This document shows, piece after piece, positions 33,165-46,080 of a stretch of 64,000 bases of DNA (its first letter is position 1; each line of letters begins with the position of its first letter). The stretch lies in contig OY855909.1 in assembly GCA_963693305.1 (NCBI GenBank), positions 10,001 through 74,000 of the forward strand, in the 5' to 3' direction. The notes beneath the pieces were generated by a model. That model saw only the letters and a program-made list of their open reading frames with translations. It was not told where the DNA came from and searched no databases. A program made the position numbers and the translations under genes. This stretch comes from Meandrina meandrites (lineage: Eukaryota > Cnidaria > Anthozoa > Scleractinia > Meandrinidae).

Positions 33165-33205
33165 CTTTAAGTACTTACAGTTTACGAGTTCTGCGTCCCC
33201 TCATG

Positions 33206-34857
33206 GTGTTCAGTCGCTTCGCCCCGATGGGGAAAGTCGAAAAAACGCGTTTTGACCGCAATTGGGTGACCTTCCTCAACCCGGCTTTTTGCACTGCTTG
33301 GAAAAGCCAACCCAAAATGGTGGTAGGAAACCAACGTCGTGGAATTCGATCCCAAGGGTGTTCATTCCCTTCGCCCCGATGGGAAAAGTCCATAAACGCG
33401 TTTTGAACGCAATTGGACGACCTTCGTCAACCCGGAATTTTCCACTGTTTGCAAAAGCCCATCCAAAATAGTGATATGAAACCGATCTCGTTGAATTTGA
33501 TCCCATTGGTTTTTTATTCGCTTCGCCCCGATTAGGAAACTCGAAAAAACGCGTTTTTACCGCAATTGGGTGACCTTCATCAACCCGGCTTTTTGCACTG
33601 CTTGGAAAAGCCCACCAAAAAGGTGGTATGAAAGCGACCTCGTGGAATTCGATCCCATGGGTGTTTATTCGCATCGCCCCAATGGGGATAGTCGAAAAAA
33701 CGCGTTTTGAACGCAATTGGACGACTTCATCAACCCAGCTTTTTGCACTGTTTGGAAAAGCCCACCCAAAATGGTGGTATGAAACCGACTTCATGGAATT
33801 TGATCCCATGGGTGTTTATTCGCTTGGCCCCGATGGGGAAAGTCGAAAAAACGCGTTTTGAACGCAATTGGACGACTTCATCAACCCAGCTTTTTGCACT
33901 GTTTGGAAAAGCCCACCCAAAATGGTGGTATGAAACCGACTTCATGGAATTTGATCCCATGGGTGTTTATTCGCTTGGCCCCGATGGGGAAAGTCGAAAA
34001 AACGCGTTTTGAACGCAATTGGACGACCGTCGAAAACCCGGCTTTTGCGCTGCCTGGAAAAGCCCAACCAGAATGGTGGTATGAAACCGACCTCGTGGAA
34101 TTCGATCCCATGGATGTTTATTCGCGTCGCCCTGGTTTTGAAATTCGAAAAAACGCGTTTTGAACGAAATTGGACGACCTTCGTCAACCCGGCTTTTTGC
34201 GCTGCTTGGAAAGCCACAAAAAATGGTGGTATGAAACCGTTTCGCCACGATGGGGAAAGTCGAAAAAACGAGTTTTGAACGCAATTGGAGGACCTTCGTC
34301 AACCCGGCTTTTTGCGCTGCTTGGAAAAGCCCACCCATAATGGTGGTATGAAACCGAGCTCGTGGAATTTGATCCCAAGGGTGTTTTTTCGTTTCGCCCC
34401 GATGGGCAAAGTCGAAAAAACGCGCTTTGAACGCAATTGGGCGACTTTCGTCAACCCGGCTTTTTGCACTGTTAGGAAAAGCCCACCCATTTGGTGGTAT
34501 GAAACCGACCTCGTAGAATTTGATCCCAATTGTTTTATGCGCTTCGCTAGGATGGGGAAATGCGAAAAAACGCGTTTTGAACGCAATTGGGCGACTTTCG
34601 TCAACTCGGCTTTTTGCACTGTTTGGAAAAGGCCACCCAAAATGGTGGTATAAAACCGACCTCCTGGAATTTGATCCCAAGGGTGTTTATTCGCTTCGCC
34701 CCGATGGGGAAAGTTGAAAAAACGCGTTTTGAACGCAATTGGACGACCTTCGTCAACACTGCTTTTTGCGCTGCTTGTAAAAGCAAACCCCAAATGGTGG
34801 TTTGAAACCGACCTCGTGGAATTCGATCCCAAGGGTGTTTTTTCGTTTCGCCACGAT
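33206..34857 (+). repeat. 152-bp satellite array, block 3
   Basis: About 11 monomers, mostly of the CGAAAAAACGCG subfamily. Two neighbouring monomers (about 33,690-33,990) are nearly identical and share a one-base deletion in GACGACTTCATC. One monomer near 34,235 lacks about 50 bp. The array ends at GTTTCGCCACGATG (34,857). Confidence 0.95.
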
Positions 34858-34862
34858 GTTCT

Positions 34863-35251
34863 GGGCCGGCGCGGCACCTATGAGATCTACCGCCAAGTCA
34901 ATGTGAAATAGCCGAAGTGAATTGCTGTAGGCCCTTTAGACCAGCAGTTGCCTTGGTCGCTCTGGCTCGGCCTGCAGGCAAGCTGGAGCCACCAAACTTG
35001 GCATGCGCATGGCCAGGGCATCGGTCTAGGTGCAACCGTGGTCCGTTCCCTCGTGTCTCTTCGTGGGCTGGCGCGGCACCGACCAGATCTACCGCCAAGT
35101 CAGTGTGAAATGGCCAAAGTGAATTGCTGTAGGCCCCTTAGATTAGCAGTTGCCTTGGTCGCTTTGGCTCGGCCTGCAGGCTAGCTGGAGCCATTAAACT
35201 TGGCATGCGCATGGCCAGGGCATCGGTCTAGGTGCTGCCGTGGTCCGTTCC
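34863..35251. repeat. 202-bp tandem duplication
   Basis: Copy 1 (34,863-35,064) and copy 2 (35,065-35,251) share long identical stretches, such as GCATGCGCATGGCCAGGGCA and GTGAATTGCTGTAGGCCC. The sequence is GC-rich compared with its surroundings. No tRNA or protein could be assigned. Confidence 0.85.
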
Positions 35252-35401
35252 ATTCCATGACGATTGCGGTAATCCAATTCTCTGGTTGCATGTGGTTAGC
35301 TTTTATTGCCGCTTGCCTCCGGTTAGTCTGCACTCCAGTCTTGCTTTTCTTAGGTTGCTCGTGTCAACTCTTTTTTGCCCTGTAAAAGGCTGAAAAAGCA
35401 A
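35252..35401. other. unassigned spacer
   Basis: Short unique-looking sequence between the 202-bp duplication and the second 1-kb segment. Nothing recognised. Confidence 0.4.
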
Positions 35402-36405
35402 TCTTTTACTGTCGCAGCTTTGTCATCGATCCTATTTATCGTGCACAGAGTCCAGTCCAGTCCAGTACAATCTAGTTTTCGCGTTCGTAAACTCGAAGAT
35501 AACATGGCGGCCCTACACTTAGCCGGGTTTTCCCTGCTATCTCACTTTTCCACTCTCAGTAAAGCGCTTTTCGATCTCACTTATGCAATTTTTTTATGAT
35601 CGCAAACGCTTCAACATTCCCATAAATCAGCAGGAGATCGCACGCACTTCTTGTGTTCGCGTTTGTCGATCGATAGTTAGTCTGTTCGCATGCTCAAATT
35701 GTTACTTTCTAAGGCCTGCCGAGTTCTCACAATCGGGTCAAACTAGTCTTTCTCCTTCCTGTCCGCGTTCCCTTGGCGTTGGTTTCACACAGCGGCTCAC
35801 GGCAAGCGTCCCAGTACCGTTTTCTATCAACTCCTGAATTATTAATGAGGCACAGAAAAATTATTCACAAAGAAAGTTGGGCCATGCACAAGCGATAGAT
35901 TTTTCCAAGTCTAAAACCAGCTCGCTTCTCGGCAACTTTGTCAACCCAGCACCCATGGGGAACCTGTAAAACTCACGCTGACATAGTTCTCGACAAGGAA
36001 ACTACCTTAGACTTCCCGCCTGGATCGATTTGAGTTTGCCTGACAACCGTCACCTCGAGCACTTAAACAGCGCTGTTGTTCAAAACAAAGCTCAGAGCAA
36101 CCCTCAGTTCTTCGAGAGGTGCTTTGGACTTGCGGGCATCCGGACTTAATGATATCCTTCAACCACCAGACGGACGCACTTCTGCTCAAAACACCACCAA
36201 CATTTTATTCACAGCACCTGCCATCTTTTTTCACCTTCCAACGTCAACTACATCACGTGACGGTGTCCAGTCTTACTCTGTCCGATGCAAATCAGCCGGA
36301 AAACATGGCCGTCGCATCGAGCGATGCTGTAAACACTGGATTTTGAAGACTTTTTCCGGGTCAAGACGCTTACTAAGCCCAACGAAGGAAGATGGGCATA
36401 AAATA
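35402..36405 (+). repeat. 1-kb dispersed segment, copy 2
   Basis: Collinear with 1,449-2,450, with many substitutions and several indels. It keeps the ATGGCGGC box, the CATCACGTGA box and the terminal ATGGGCATAAAATA, but not the splice donor seen in copy 1. A 60-codon minus-strand frame (36,007-36,189) corresponds to one at 2,037-2,219. Since the plus-strand frame over the same bases is broken by indels, I take this as general sequence similarity rather than coding conservation. Confidence 0.6.
35501..35511 (+). promoter_or_regulatory. YY1-type box
   Basis: AACATGGCGGC, a full match to AANATGGCGGC at the same relative place as the box at 1,537-1,547 although the surrounding bases have diverged. 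Retention supports a regulatory role for the 1-kb segment. Confidence 0.4.
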
Positions 36406-36646
36406 CGATGATTTAATTTTTAATTTAATTTGTTTAATTCTTTATTCTGTCTTGCTTCCCTACATAAAATAACAAATAATCACACGAAGTGTTTCAAAAA
36501 GCACAGGTATAATAGTCATTGAAGTGTGAGAGTTTATAGTTTCCATGAAAGGACAGGAGGGTAAAATATGAGCTAATATTATGACTCTCTTCTATTGGTC
36601 ATCACTGAAGTGATCTTACAATTATTGCAATGAAATCAGTGTATGT

Positions 36647-36688
36647 GCACTATACACTGTACTCTATGCACTGTGCACCATACGCTAT
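36647..36688 (+). repeat. isolated cluster of six array-type heptamers
   Basis: Six consecutive 7-bp words fit the array pattern: GCACTAT, ACACTGT, ACTCTAT, GCACTGT, GCACCAT and ACGCTAT. They lie more than 1 kb before the main array with unrelated DNA between, and look like a seed or a detached remnant. Confidence 0.7.
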
Positions 36689-37397
36689 ACCACAGGCTTA
36701 CCAGACTGTGTTTGTGAGATCACAGCACGCCCATATAAATATTCAAATTTTCTCGCTAATCGCTATTGTAAATATTTAAGCTTCCTAAAATCGGCTTTTA
36801 CTGCTGTCTATTTGCAATAAAATGAATTAGAAACATTTTCACAATGTTTAAGTTTGTTTTTACGCAGTTTTTTTGACGATTTGAAGCGTGCGAGAGCAGT
36901 TCTATGAGTTTAAGTTTTGACTCGTGTATAGAATACTAATATTTACACAAGGCGTGCAACTTCCACATCCAAGAATCGGGTACCGCCTCTGGAATGTAGC
37001 CCAAAAAATATCTTTCCCCTACTCGCTTTAGTAAGAGCTCCCGGTCCTCGATAGAACAGTCTTTGAACTATAATCTGGCCAAATTTGAGTCCAATCAGTT
37101 CGCGAATAGTTCTTTTAAACCTTGCTGGAATATCAAATTAGGTCGTAAATTTGCCCATTTACCATGATATGTACCAGTTGTCGGGACAATTTATGCAGTT
37201 TTTGCTAAAATTGGTCAAAATTACTGCCTATGCCCGCCCTAGAAAGCAAAACGTGCCCCACTACAAAACCTCCTCTGGGACACCCCAAAGAAACACTTCG
37301 GAAATGTCGACAGCAAAGCCGAAGACAACCGGGCCTGGGAAATTAATTTTTTTAAATATTCAGTGAATTTCCTGAATATGGAAATAAGCGCTCAGGT

Positions 37398-37418
37398 ACA
37401 CTGTACACTATACGCGCA
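37398..37418 (+). repeat. isolated trio of array-type heptamers
   Basis: ACACTGT, ACACTAT and ACGCGCA in register, about 350 bp before the proto-array at 37,744. Short enough that chance is possible, but the first two words are exact array variants. Confidence 0.45.
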
Positions 37419-37743
37419 ATCCGACGATGTACTTTTAGCTAAGACTTTTTATCATTGGGGAGGGGGTGTATAGAACAAACTCTGTAAATTTGAATTTTTA
37501 AATAGTTTTAATGTGTAAGTAGTTAACGGATATAATAATATTGTTATAATAATATTGTTGTCTATAGTATTATAGTATAATAATATTGTTATCTGATATG
37601 TTACGGATATAATAATATTGTTAATATTGTCACTTATTTTATTTTTATTTTTAATATATATTTCATTTGTTTCTCGAAGAAACTAGCTTGTCTTAGCTAT
37701 ATTAAATTCGAGGATAAATAAAGTTTTATGTTATATGTTATGT

Positions 37744-37778
37744 ACTCTGTGCACTGTACACTATACACAGTTCACTGT
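37744..37778 (+). repeat. proto-array of five heptamers
   Basis: ACTCTGT, GCACTGT, ACACTAT, ACACAGT and TCACTGT in register, then 44 bp of unrelated sequence (AACAGCAACAACAACG and following) before the main array begins at 37,823. Confidence 0.75.
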
Positions 37779-39299
37779 ACAACAGCAACAACAACGTTTA
37801 TTTACACTGTAAAATTGCTAATACACGGTACACTGTGCACTATACACAGTACACTGTACTCAGCACTGTGCACTATACATGGTACACTGTACTCTGTGCA
37901 CTTTACCCTATACAAAGTACACTGTGCACTATACACGGTACATTCTACACTGTGCACTATACACGGTACACTGTACTCTGTGCACTGTACACTATACACG
38001 GTACACTGTACACTGTCCACTGCGCACTATACATGGTACACTGCACACTGTCCACTGCGCACTATACATAGTACACTGTCCACTGTGCACTATACACGGT
38101 ACACTGTACACTGTCCACTGCGCACTATACACGGTACACTGTCCACTGTGCACTATACACGGTACACTGTCCACTGCGCACTATACACGGTAAACTGTAC
38201 TCTGTCCACTGCGCACTATACACGGGACACTGTACTCTGTCCACTGCGCACTATACACGGTACACTGTACACTGTCCACTGCGCACTATACACGGTACAC
38301 TGTCCACTGCGCACTATACACGGTACACTGTACACTGTCCACTGCGCACTATACACGGTACTCTGTCCACTGCGCACTATAAACGGTACACTGTCCACTG
38401 CGCACTATACACGGTACACTGTACTCTGTCCACTGCGCACTATACACGGTACACTGTCTACTGCGCACTATACACGGTACACTGTACTCTGTCCACTGCA
38501 CACTATACACGGTACACTGTACTCTGCCCACTACGCACTATACACGGTACACTGTCCACTGTCCACTATACACGGTACACTGTCCACTGTGCACTATACA
38601 CGGTACACTGTACACTGTCCACTGTGCAATATACATGGTACACTGTCAACTGTGCACTATACATGGTACACTTTACACTGTCCACTGCGCACTATACACA
38701 GTACACTGTCCACTGTGCACTATACACGGTACACTGTCCACTGCGCACTATACACGGTAAACTGTACTCTGTCCACTGCGCACTATACACGCGACACTGT
38801 ACTCTGTCCACTGCGCACTATACACGGTACACTGTACACTGTCCACTGCGCACTATACACGGTACACTGTCCACTGCACACTATACACGGTACACTGTAC
38901 TCTGTCCACTGCACACTATACACGGTACACTTTCCACTGCGCACTATACACGGTCCACTGTACTCTGTCCACTGCACACTATACACGGTACACTGTCTAC
39001 TGCGCACTATACACGGTACACTGTACTCTGTCCACTGCGCACTATACACGGTAAACTGTACTCTCTCCACTACGCACTATACACGGTACACTGTCCACTG
39101 TGCACTATACACGGTACACTGTCCACTGTGCACTATACACGGTACACTGTACACTGCCCACTGTGCACTATACATGGTACACTGTCCACTGCTCACTATA
39201 CACGGTACACTGTGCACTGTGCACTATACACGGTACATGGTACACTGTCCACTGCACACTATACACGGTACACTGTCCACTGTGCACTATACATGGTAC

Positions 39300-40280
39300 A
39301 CTGTCCACTGCGCACTATACACGGTACACTGTACAATGTCCACTCTGCACTATACATGGTACACTGTCAACTGTGCACTATACACGGTACACTGTACTCT
39401 GTCCACTACGCACTATACACGGTATACTGTCCACTGTGCACTATACACGGTACACTGTCCACTGTGCACTATACACTGTACACTGTACACTGTCCACTGT
39501 GCACTATACATGGTACACTGTCCACTGCGCACTATACACGGTACACTGTCCACTGTGCACTATACACGGTACACTGTACTCTGTCCACTGCGCACTATAC
39601 AAGGTACACTGTCCACTGTGCACTATACACGGTACACTGTCCACTGTGCACTATACACGGTACACTGTACACTGTCCACTCTGCACTATACATGGTACAC
39701 TGTCCACTGTGCACTATACACGGTACACTGCCCACTGCGCACTATACACGGTACACTGTACTCTGTCCACTGCGCACTATAAACGGTACACTGTACTCTG
39801 TCCACTGCACACTATACACGGTACACTGTCCACTGTAAACTATACGCAGTACACTGTCCACTGCGCACTATACACGGTACACTGTACTCTGTCCACTGCG
39901 CACTATACATGGTACACTGTACTCTTTGAACTGCGCACTATACACGGTACACTGTACTCTGTCCACTGCGCACTATACACGGTACACTGTACACTGTCCA
40001 CTGTGCACTATACATGGTACACTGTCCACTGCGCACTATACACGGTACACTGTACACTGTCTACTGTGCACTACACACGGTACACGGTCCACTGCGAACT
40101 ATACACGGTACACTGTACACAGTCCACTGCGCACTATACACGGTACACTGCCCACTGCGCACTATACATGGTACACTGTCCACTGTACACTATACACGGT
40201 ACACTGTCCACTGCGCACTATACACGGTACACTGTACACTACGCACTATACACAGTACTCTGTCCACTGTGCACTATACA
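39300..40280 (+). repeat. array block recurring at 63,090-64,000
   Basis: A chain of rare variants is shared in order with 63,090-64,000: GTACAATGTCCACTCTGC, GTCAACTG, CCACTACG, GGTATACTG, ACTCTTTGAACTG, ACTGCGAAC, GTACACAGTCC and ACTGCCCACTG. The offset is 23,786 bp at the first marker and 23,695 bp at ACTCTTTGAA, so a 91-bp indel (thirteen heptamers) separates the copies. Confidence 0.85.
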
Positions 40281-41280
40281 CGGTACACTGTACTCTGTCC
40301 ACCGCGCACTATACACGGTACACTGTCCACTGCGCACTATACACGCTACACTGTACACTGTCCAGTGCGCACTATACACGGTACACTGTCCACATCGCAC
40401 TATACACGGTACACTGTACTCTGTCCACTGCGCACTATACACAGTACACTGTCTACTGCGCACTATACACGGTACACTGTACTCTGTCCACTGCGCACTA
40501 TACATGGTACACTGTCCACTGCGCACTATACACGGTACACTGTACTCTGTCCACTGCGCACTATACACGGTACACTGTCCAATGCGCACTATACATGGTA
40601 CACTGTACTCTGTCCACTGCGCACTATACACGGTACGCTGTCCACTGCGCACTATACACGGTACACTGTACTCTGTCCAATGCGCTCTATACACGGTACT
40701 CTGTCCACTGCGCACTATACACGGCACACTGTCCACTGCGCACTATATACGGTACACTGTACACTGTCCACTGTGCACTATACATGGTACACTGTCCACA
40801 ACGCACTATACACGGTACACTGTCCACTACGCACTAAACACGGTACACTGTCCACTGCGCACTATACACTGTACTCTGTCCACTACGCACTATACACGGT
40901 ACACTGTCCACTGTGAACTATACATGGTACACTGTCCACTGCGCACTATACACGGTACACTGTCCACTGCGCAACATACACTGTACTTTTTCCACTGCGC
41001 ACTATACACGGTACACTGTCCACTGTGCACTATACACGGTACACTGTACTCTGTCTACTGCGCACTATACACGGTACACTGTCCACTGCGCACTATACAC
41101 GGTACACTGTACTCTGTCCACTGCGCACTATACACTGTACTCTGTCCACTGCGCACTATACACGGTACACTGTCCACTGCGCACTATACACGGTACTCTG
41201 TCCACTGCGCACAATACACGGTACACTGTCCACTGCGCACTATACACTGTACTCTGTCCACTGCGCACTATACACGGTAC

Positions 41281-42300
41281 TCTCTCCACTGCGCACTATA
41301 CACGGTACACTGTCCACTGTGCACTATACACTGTACTCTGTCCACTGCGCACTATACAAGGTACACTGTCCACTGTGCACCATACACGGTACACTGTACT
41401 CTGTCCACTGCGCACTATATAAGGTACACTGTCCACTGCGCACTATACATGGTACACTGTCCACTGCGCACTATACACTGTACTCTGTCCACTGTGCACT
41501 ATACACGGTACACTGTCCACTGTGCACTATACACGGTACACTGTATGCTGTCCACTGCGCACTATGCACGGTACACTGTCCACTGCGCACTATACACGGT
41601 ACACTGTACTCTGTCTACTGCGCACTATACACTGTACTCTGTCCACTGCGCACTATACACGGTACACTGTCCACTGTGCACTATACACGGTACGCTGTCC
41701 ACTGCGCACTATAAAAGATACACTGTACACTGCGCATTATACATGGTACACTGTACTCTGTCCACTGCGCACTATACACGGTACTCTGTCCACTGCGCAC
41801 AATACACGGTACACTGTACCCTGTCTACTGCACACTATACACGGTACACTGTCCACTGCGCACTATACACGGTACACTGTACTCTGTCCACTGCGCACTA
41901 TACACTGTACTCTGTCCACTGCGCACTATACACGGTACACTGTCCACTGCGCACTATACACGGTACGCTGTCCACTGCGCACTATAAACGATACACTGTA
42001 CACTGCGCACTATACATGGTACACTGTACTCTGTCCACTGCGCACTATACACGGTACTCTGTCCACTGCGCACAATACACGGTACACTGTCCACTGTGCA
42101 CTATACACTGTACTCTGTCCACTGCGCACTATACACGGTACTCTCTCCACTGCGCACTATACACGGTACACTGTCCACTGTGCACTATACACTGTACTCT
42201 GTCCACTGCGCACTATACACGGTACACTGTCCACTGTGCACCATACACGGTACACTGTACTCTGTCCACTGCGCACTATACAAGGTACACTGTCCACTGC
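41281..42300 (+). repeat. array segment duplicated at 861-bp offset
   Basis: The rare words TCTCTCCACTG (41,281 and 42,142) and GTGCACCATACACGG (41,375 and 42,236) recur at exactly 861 bp, with the intervening unit order preserved. 861 is 123 heptamers. Nearby markers recur at other offsets, so several rounds of duplication overlap here. Confidence 0.65.
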
Positions 42301-45300
42301 GCACTATACATGGTACACTGTCCACTGCGCACTATACACTGTACTCTGTCCACTGTGCACTATACACGGTACACTGTCCACTGTGCACTATACACGGTAC
42401 AGTGTATGCTGTCCACTGCGCACTATGCACGGTACACTGTCCACTGCGCACTATACACGGTACACTGTACTCTGTCTACTGCGCACTATACACTGTACTC
42501 TGTCCACTACGCACTATACACGGTACACTGTCCACTGTGCACTATACACGGTACACTGTCTACTGCGCACTATACACGGTACACGGTACACTGTCCACTG
42601 CGGACTATACACGGTACACTGTCCACTGTGCAATATACACTGTACACGGTCCACTGTGCACTATACACGGTACACTGTCCACTGCGCACTATACACGGTA
42701 CACTTTGCACTGTCCACTGCGCACTATAAATGGTACACTGTCCACTGCGCACTATACACGGTACACTGTACTCTGTCCACTGCGCACTATACACTTTACA
42801 CTGTCCACTGCGCACTGTACACGGTATACTGTCCACTGCGCACTATACACGGTACACTGTACACTGTCCACTGCGCACTATACATGATACACTGTCCACT
42901 GCGCACTTTACACGGTATAATGTCCACTGTTCACTATACACGTACACTGTACACTGCGCACTATACACGGTACACTGTACTCTGTCCACTGCGCACTAAA
43001 CACGGTACACTCTCCACTGCTCACTATACACGGTACACTGTCCACTGTGCACTATACACGGTACACTTTCCACTGCGCACTATAGACCGTACACTGTCCA
43101 CTGAGCACTATACACGGTACACTGTCCACTGCGCACTATACATGGTACACTGTCCACTTCGCACTATACACAATACACTGTCCACTGCGCACTAAACACG
43201 GTACACTGTACTCTGTCCACTGCGCACTATACACGGTACACTGTCCACTGCGCACTATACACGGTACACTTTCCACTCTGCACTATACACGGTACACAGT
43301 CCACTGCGCACTATACACGGTACACTGTCCACTGCGCACTATACACGGTACACTGTCCATTGCGCACTATACACGGTACACTGTCCACTGTGCACTATAC
43401 ACGGTACACTGTCCACTGCGCACTACAGACCGTACACTGTCCACTGCACACTATACACCGTACACTGTCCACTGTGCACTATACACGGTACACTGTCCAC
43501 TGCGCACTATACATGGTACACTGTCCACTGCACACTATACACGGTACACTGTCCACTGCGCACTAAACACGGTACACTGTACTTTGTCCACTGCGCACTA
43601 TACACGGTACACTGTCCACTGCGCACTATACACGGTACACTGTCCACTCTGCACTATACACGGTACACAGTCCACTGTGCACTATACACGGTACACTGTC
43701 CACTGCGCACTATACACGGTACACTGTCCATTGCGCACTATACACGGTACACTGTCCACTGCGCACTATACACGGTACACTGTCCACTGTGCACTATACA
43801 CGGTACACTGTCCACTTCGCACTATACACGGTACACTGTCCACTGCGCACTATACACGGTACACTGTCCACTTCGCACTATACACGGTACACTGTCCACT
43901 GCGCACTATACATGGTAAACTGTCCACTGCGCACTGTACACGGTACACTGTACACTGTGCACTATACACGGTGCACTGTCCACTGCGCACTATACACGGT
44001 GCACTGTCCACTGCGCACTATACACTGTACACTGTACACTGTCCACTGCGCACTATACATGGTACACTGTCCACTGCGCACTATACATGGTACACTGTCA
44101 ACTGCGCACTATACACTGTACACTGTAAACTGTCCACTGCGCACTGTACACAGTACACTGTACACTGTCCACTGCGCACTATACATGGTACACTGTCCAC
44201 TGCGCACTTAATACTGTACACTGTACACTGTCGACTGCGCACTATACATGGTACACTGTCCACTGCGCACTATACACGGTACACTGTCCACTGCGCACTA
44301 TACACGGTACAGTGTCCACTGCGCACTATACACGGTACACTGTCCACTGTCCACTGCGCACTATACACGGTACACTGTCCACTGCGCACTATAAACGTTA
44401 CACTGTCCACTGCGAACTATACATGGTACACTGTCCACTGCGCACTATACACGGAACACTGTCCACTGCGGACTATACACGGTACACTGTCCACTGTGCA
44501 ATATACACGGTACACTGTCCACTGCGCACTATACACTGTACACTGTACACTGTCCACTGCGCACTATACACGGTACACTGTACACTGTCCACTACGCACT
44601 ATACACGGTACACTGTCCACTGCGCACTGTACACGGTACACTGTCCACTGTGCACTATACACGGTACACTGTCCACTGCGCACTATACACGGTACATGGT
44701 ACACTGTCCACTGCGCACTATACACGGTACACTGTACTCTGTCCACTGCGCACTATACACGGTACACTAACCACTGCGCACTATATACGGTACACTGTAC
44801 ACTGCCCACCGCGCACTATACACGGTACACTGTATGCTGTCCACTGCGAACTATACACTGTAATCTGTCCACTGTGCACTATACATGGTACACTGTCCAC
44901 TGTGCACTATACATGGTACACTGTCCACTGCGCACTATACACGGTACACGGTACACTGTCCACTGCGCACTATACACGATACACTGTCCACTGCGCACTA
45001 TACATGGTACACTGTACACTGTCCACTGCGCACTATACAGAGTACACTGTACCCTGTCCACTGCGCACTATACACTGTGCACTATACATTGTCCACTGTG
45101 CACTATACATGGTACACTGTCCACTGCGCAGTATACACGGTACATGGTACACTGTCCACTGCGCACTATACATGGTACACTGGCCACTGCGCACTATACA
45201 TGGTACACTGTACACTGTCCACTGCGCACTATACAGAGTACACTGTACCCTGTCCAATGCGCACTATACACTGTGCACTATACACTGTACACTGTCCACT

Positions 45301-46080
45301 GTGCACTATACATGGTACACTGTCCACTGCGCACTATACACGGTACACGGTACACTGTCCACTGCGCACTATACATGGTACACTGTCCACTGCGCACTAT
45401 ACATGGTACACTGTACACTGTCCACTGCGCACTGTACATGGTACACTGTACTCTGTCCACTGCGCACTATACATCGTACACTAAACACTGCACACTGTCC
45501 ACTGTGAACTATACATGGTACACTGTCCACTATGCACTATACATGGTACACTGTCCACTGCTCACTATACATGGTACACGGTACACTGTCCACTGCGCAC
45601 TATACACTGTACACGGTCCACTGTGCACTATACACGGTACACTTTGCACTGTCCACTGCGCACTATACATGGTACACTGTCCACTGCGCACTATACACGG
45701 TACACTGTACACTGTCCACTGCGCACTATACATGGTACACTGTCCACTGCGCACTTTACACGGTATAATGTCCACTCTGCACTATACACGGTACACAGTC
45801 CACTGCGCACTATACATGGTACACTGTCCACTGCGCACTATACACGGTACACTGTCCATTGCGCACTATACACGGTACACTGTCCACTGCTCACTATACA
45901 CGGTACACTGTCCACTGCGCACTATAGACCGTACACTGTCCACTGCACACTATACACGGTACACTGTACACTGCGCACTATACACGGTACACTGTCCACT
46001 GCGCACTAAACACGGTACACTGTACTCTGTCCACTGCGCACTATACACGGTACACTGTCCACTGCGCACTATACACGGTA

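Larger units (their letters stand above)
30159..33205. mobile_element. 3-kb element with terminal inverted repeats
   Basis: Its ends are CATGAGGGGACGCA (30,159) and the inverse TGCGTCCCCTCATG (33,205). A second matched block, ACTGTAAGT on the left and ACTTACAGT on the right, lies 9-10 bp further in. The satellite stops at GATCCCAAG and resumes at GTGTT, almost in register. No target duplication is evident. Internal frames are short and unassigned: one at 30,479-30,685, and a minus-strand frame beginning MEIDPRNTLRD at 30,310 that reads out into the satellite. No transposase was recognised, so it is probably non-autonomous and of unknown superfamily. It has accumulated an 83-bp minisatellite and a smaller nested hairpin element. 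Confidence 0.65.
36406..37743. other. AT-rich spacer before the heptamer array
   Basis: No gene recognised. 36,406-36,450 is a TTTAATT-rich run, and 37,528-37,640 contains repeated ATAATAATATTGTT words. Two small islands of array-like heptamers lie at 36,647-36,688 and 37,398-37,418. Confidence 0.5.

Noticed and set aside
37728..42729. Further array frames of 684 and 1,209 codons (and similar ones after 49 kb)
   Set aside because: Same repeat peptide in overlapping frames; by-products of the array.
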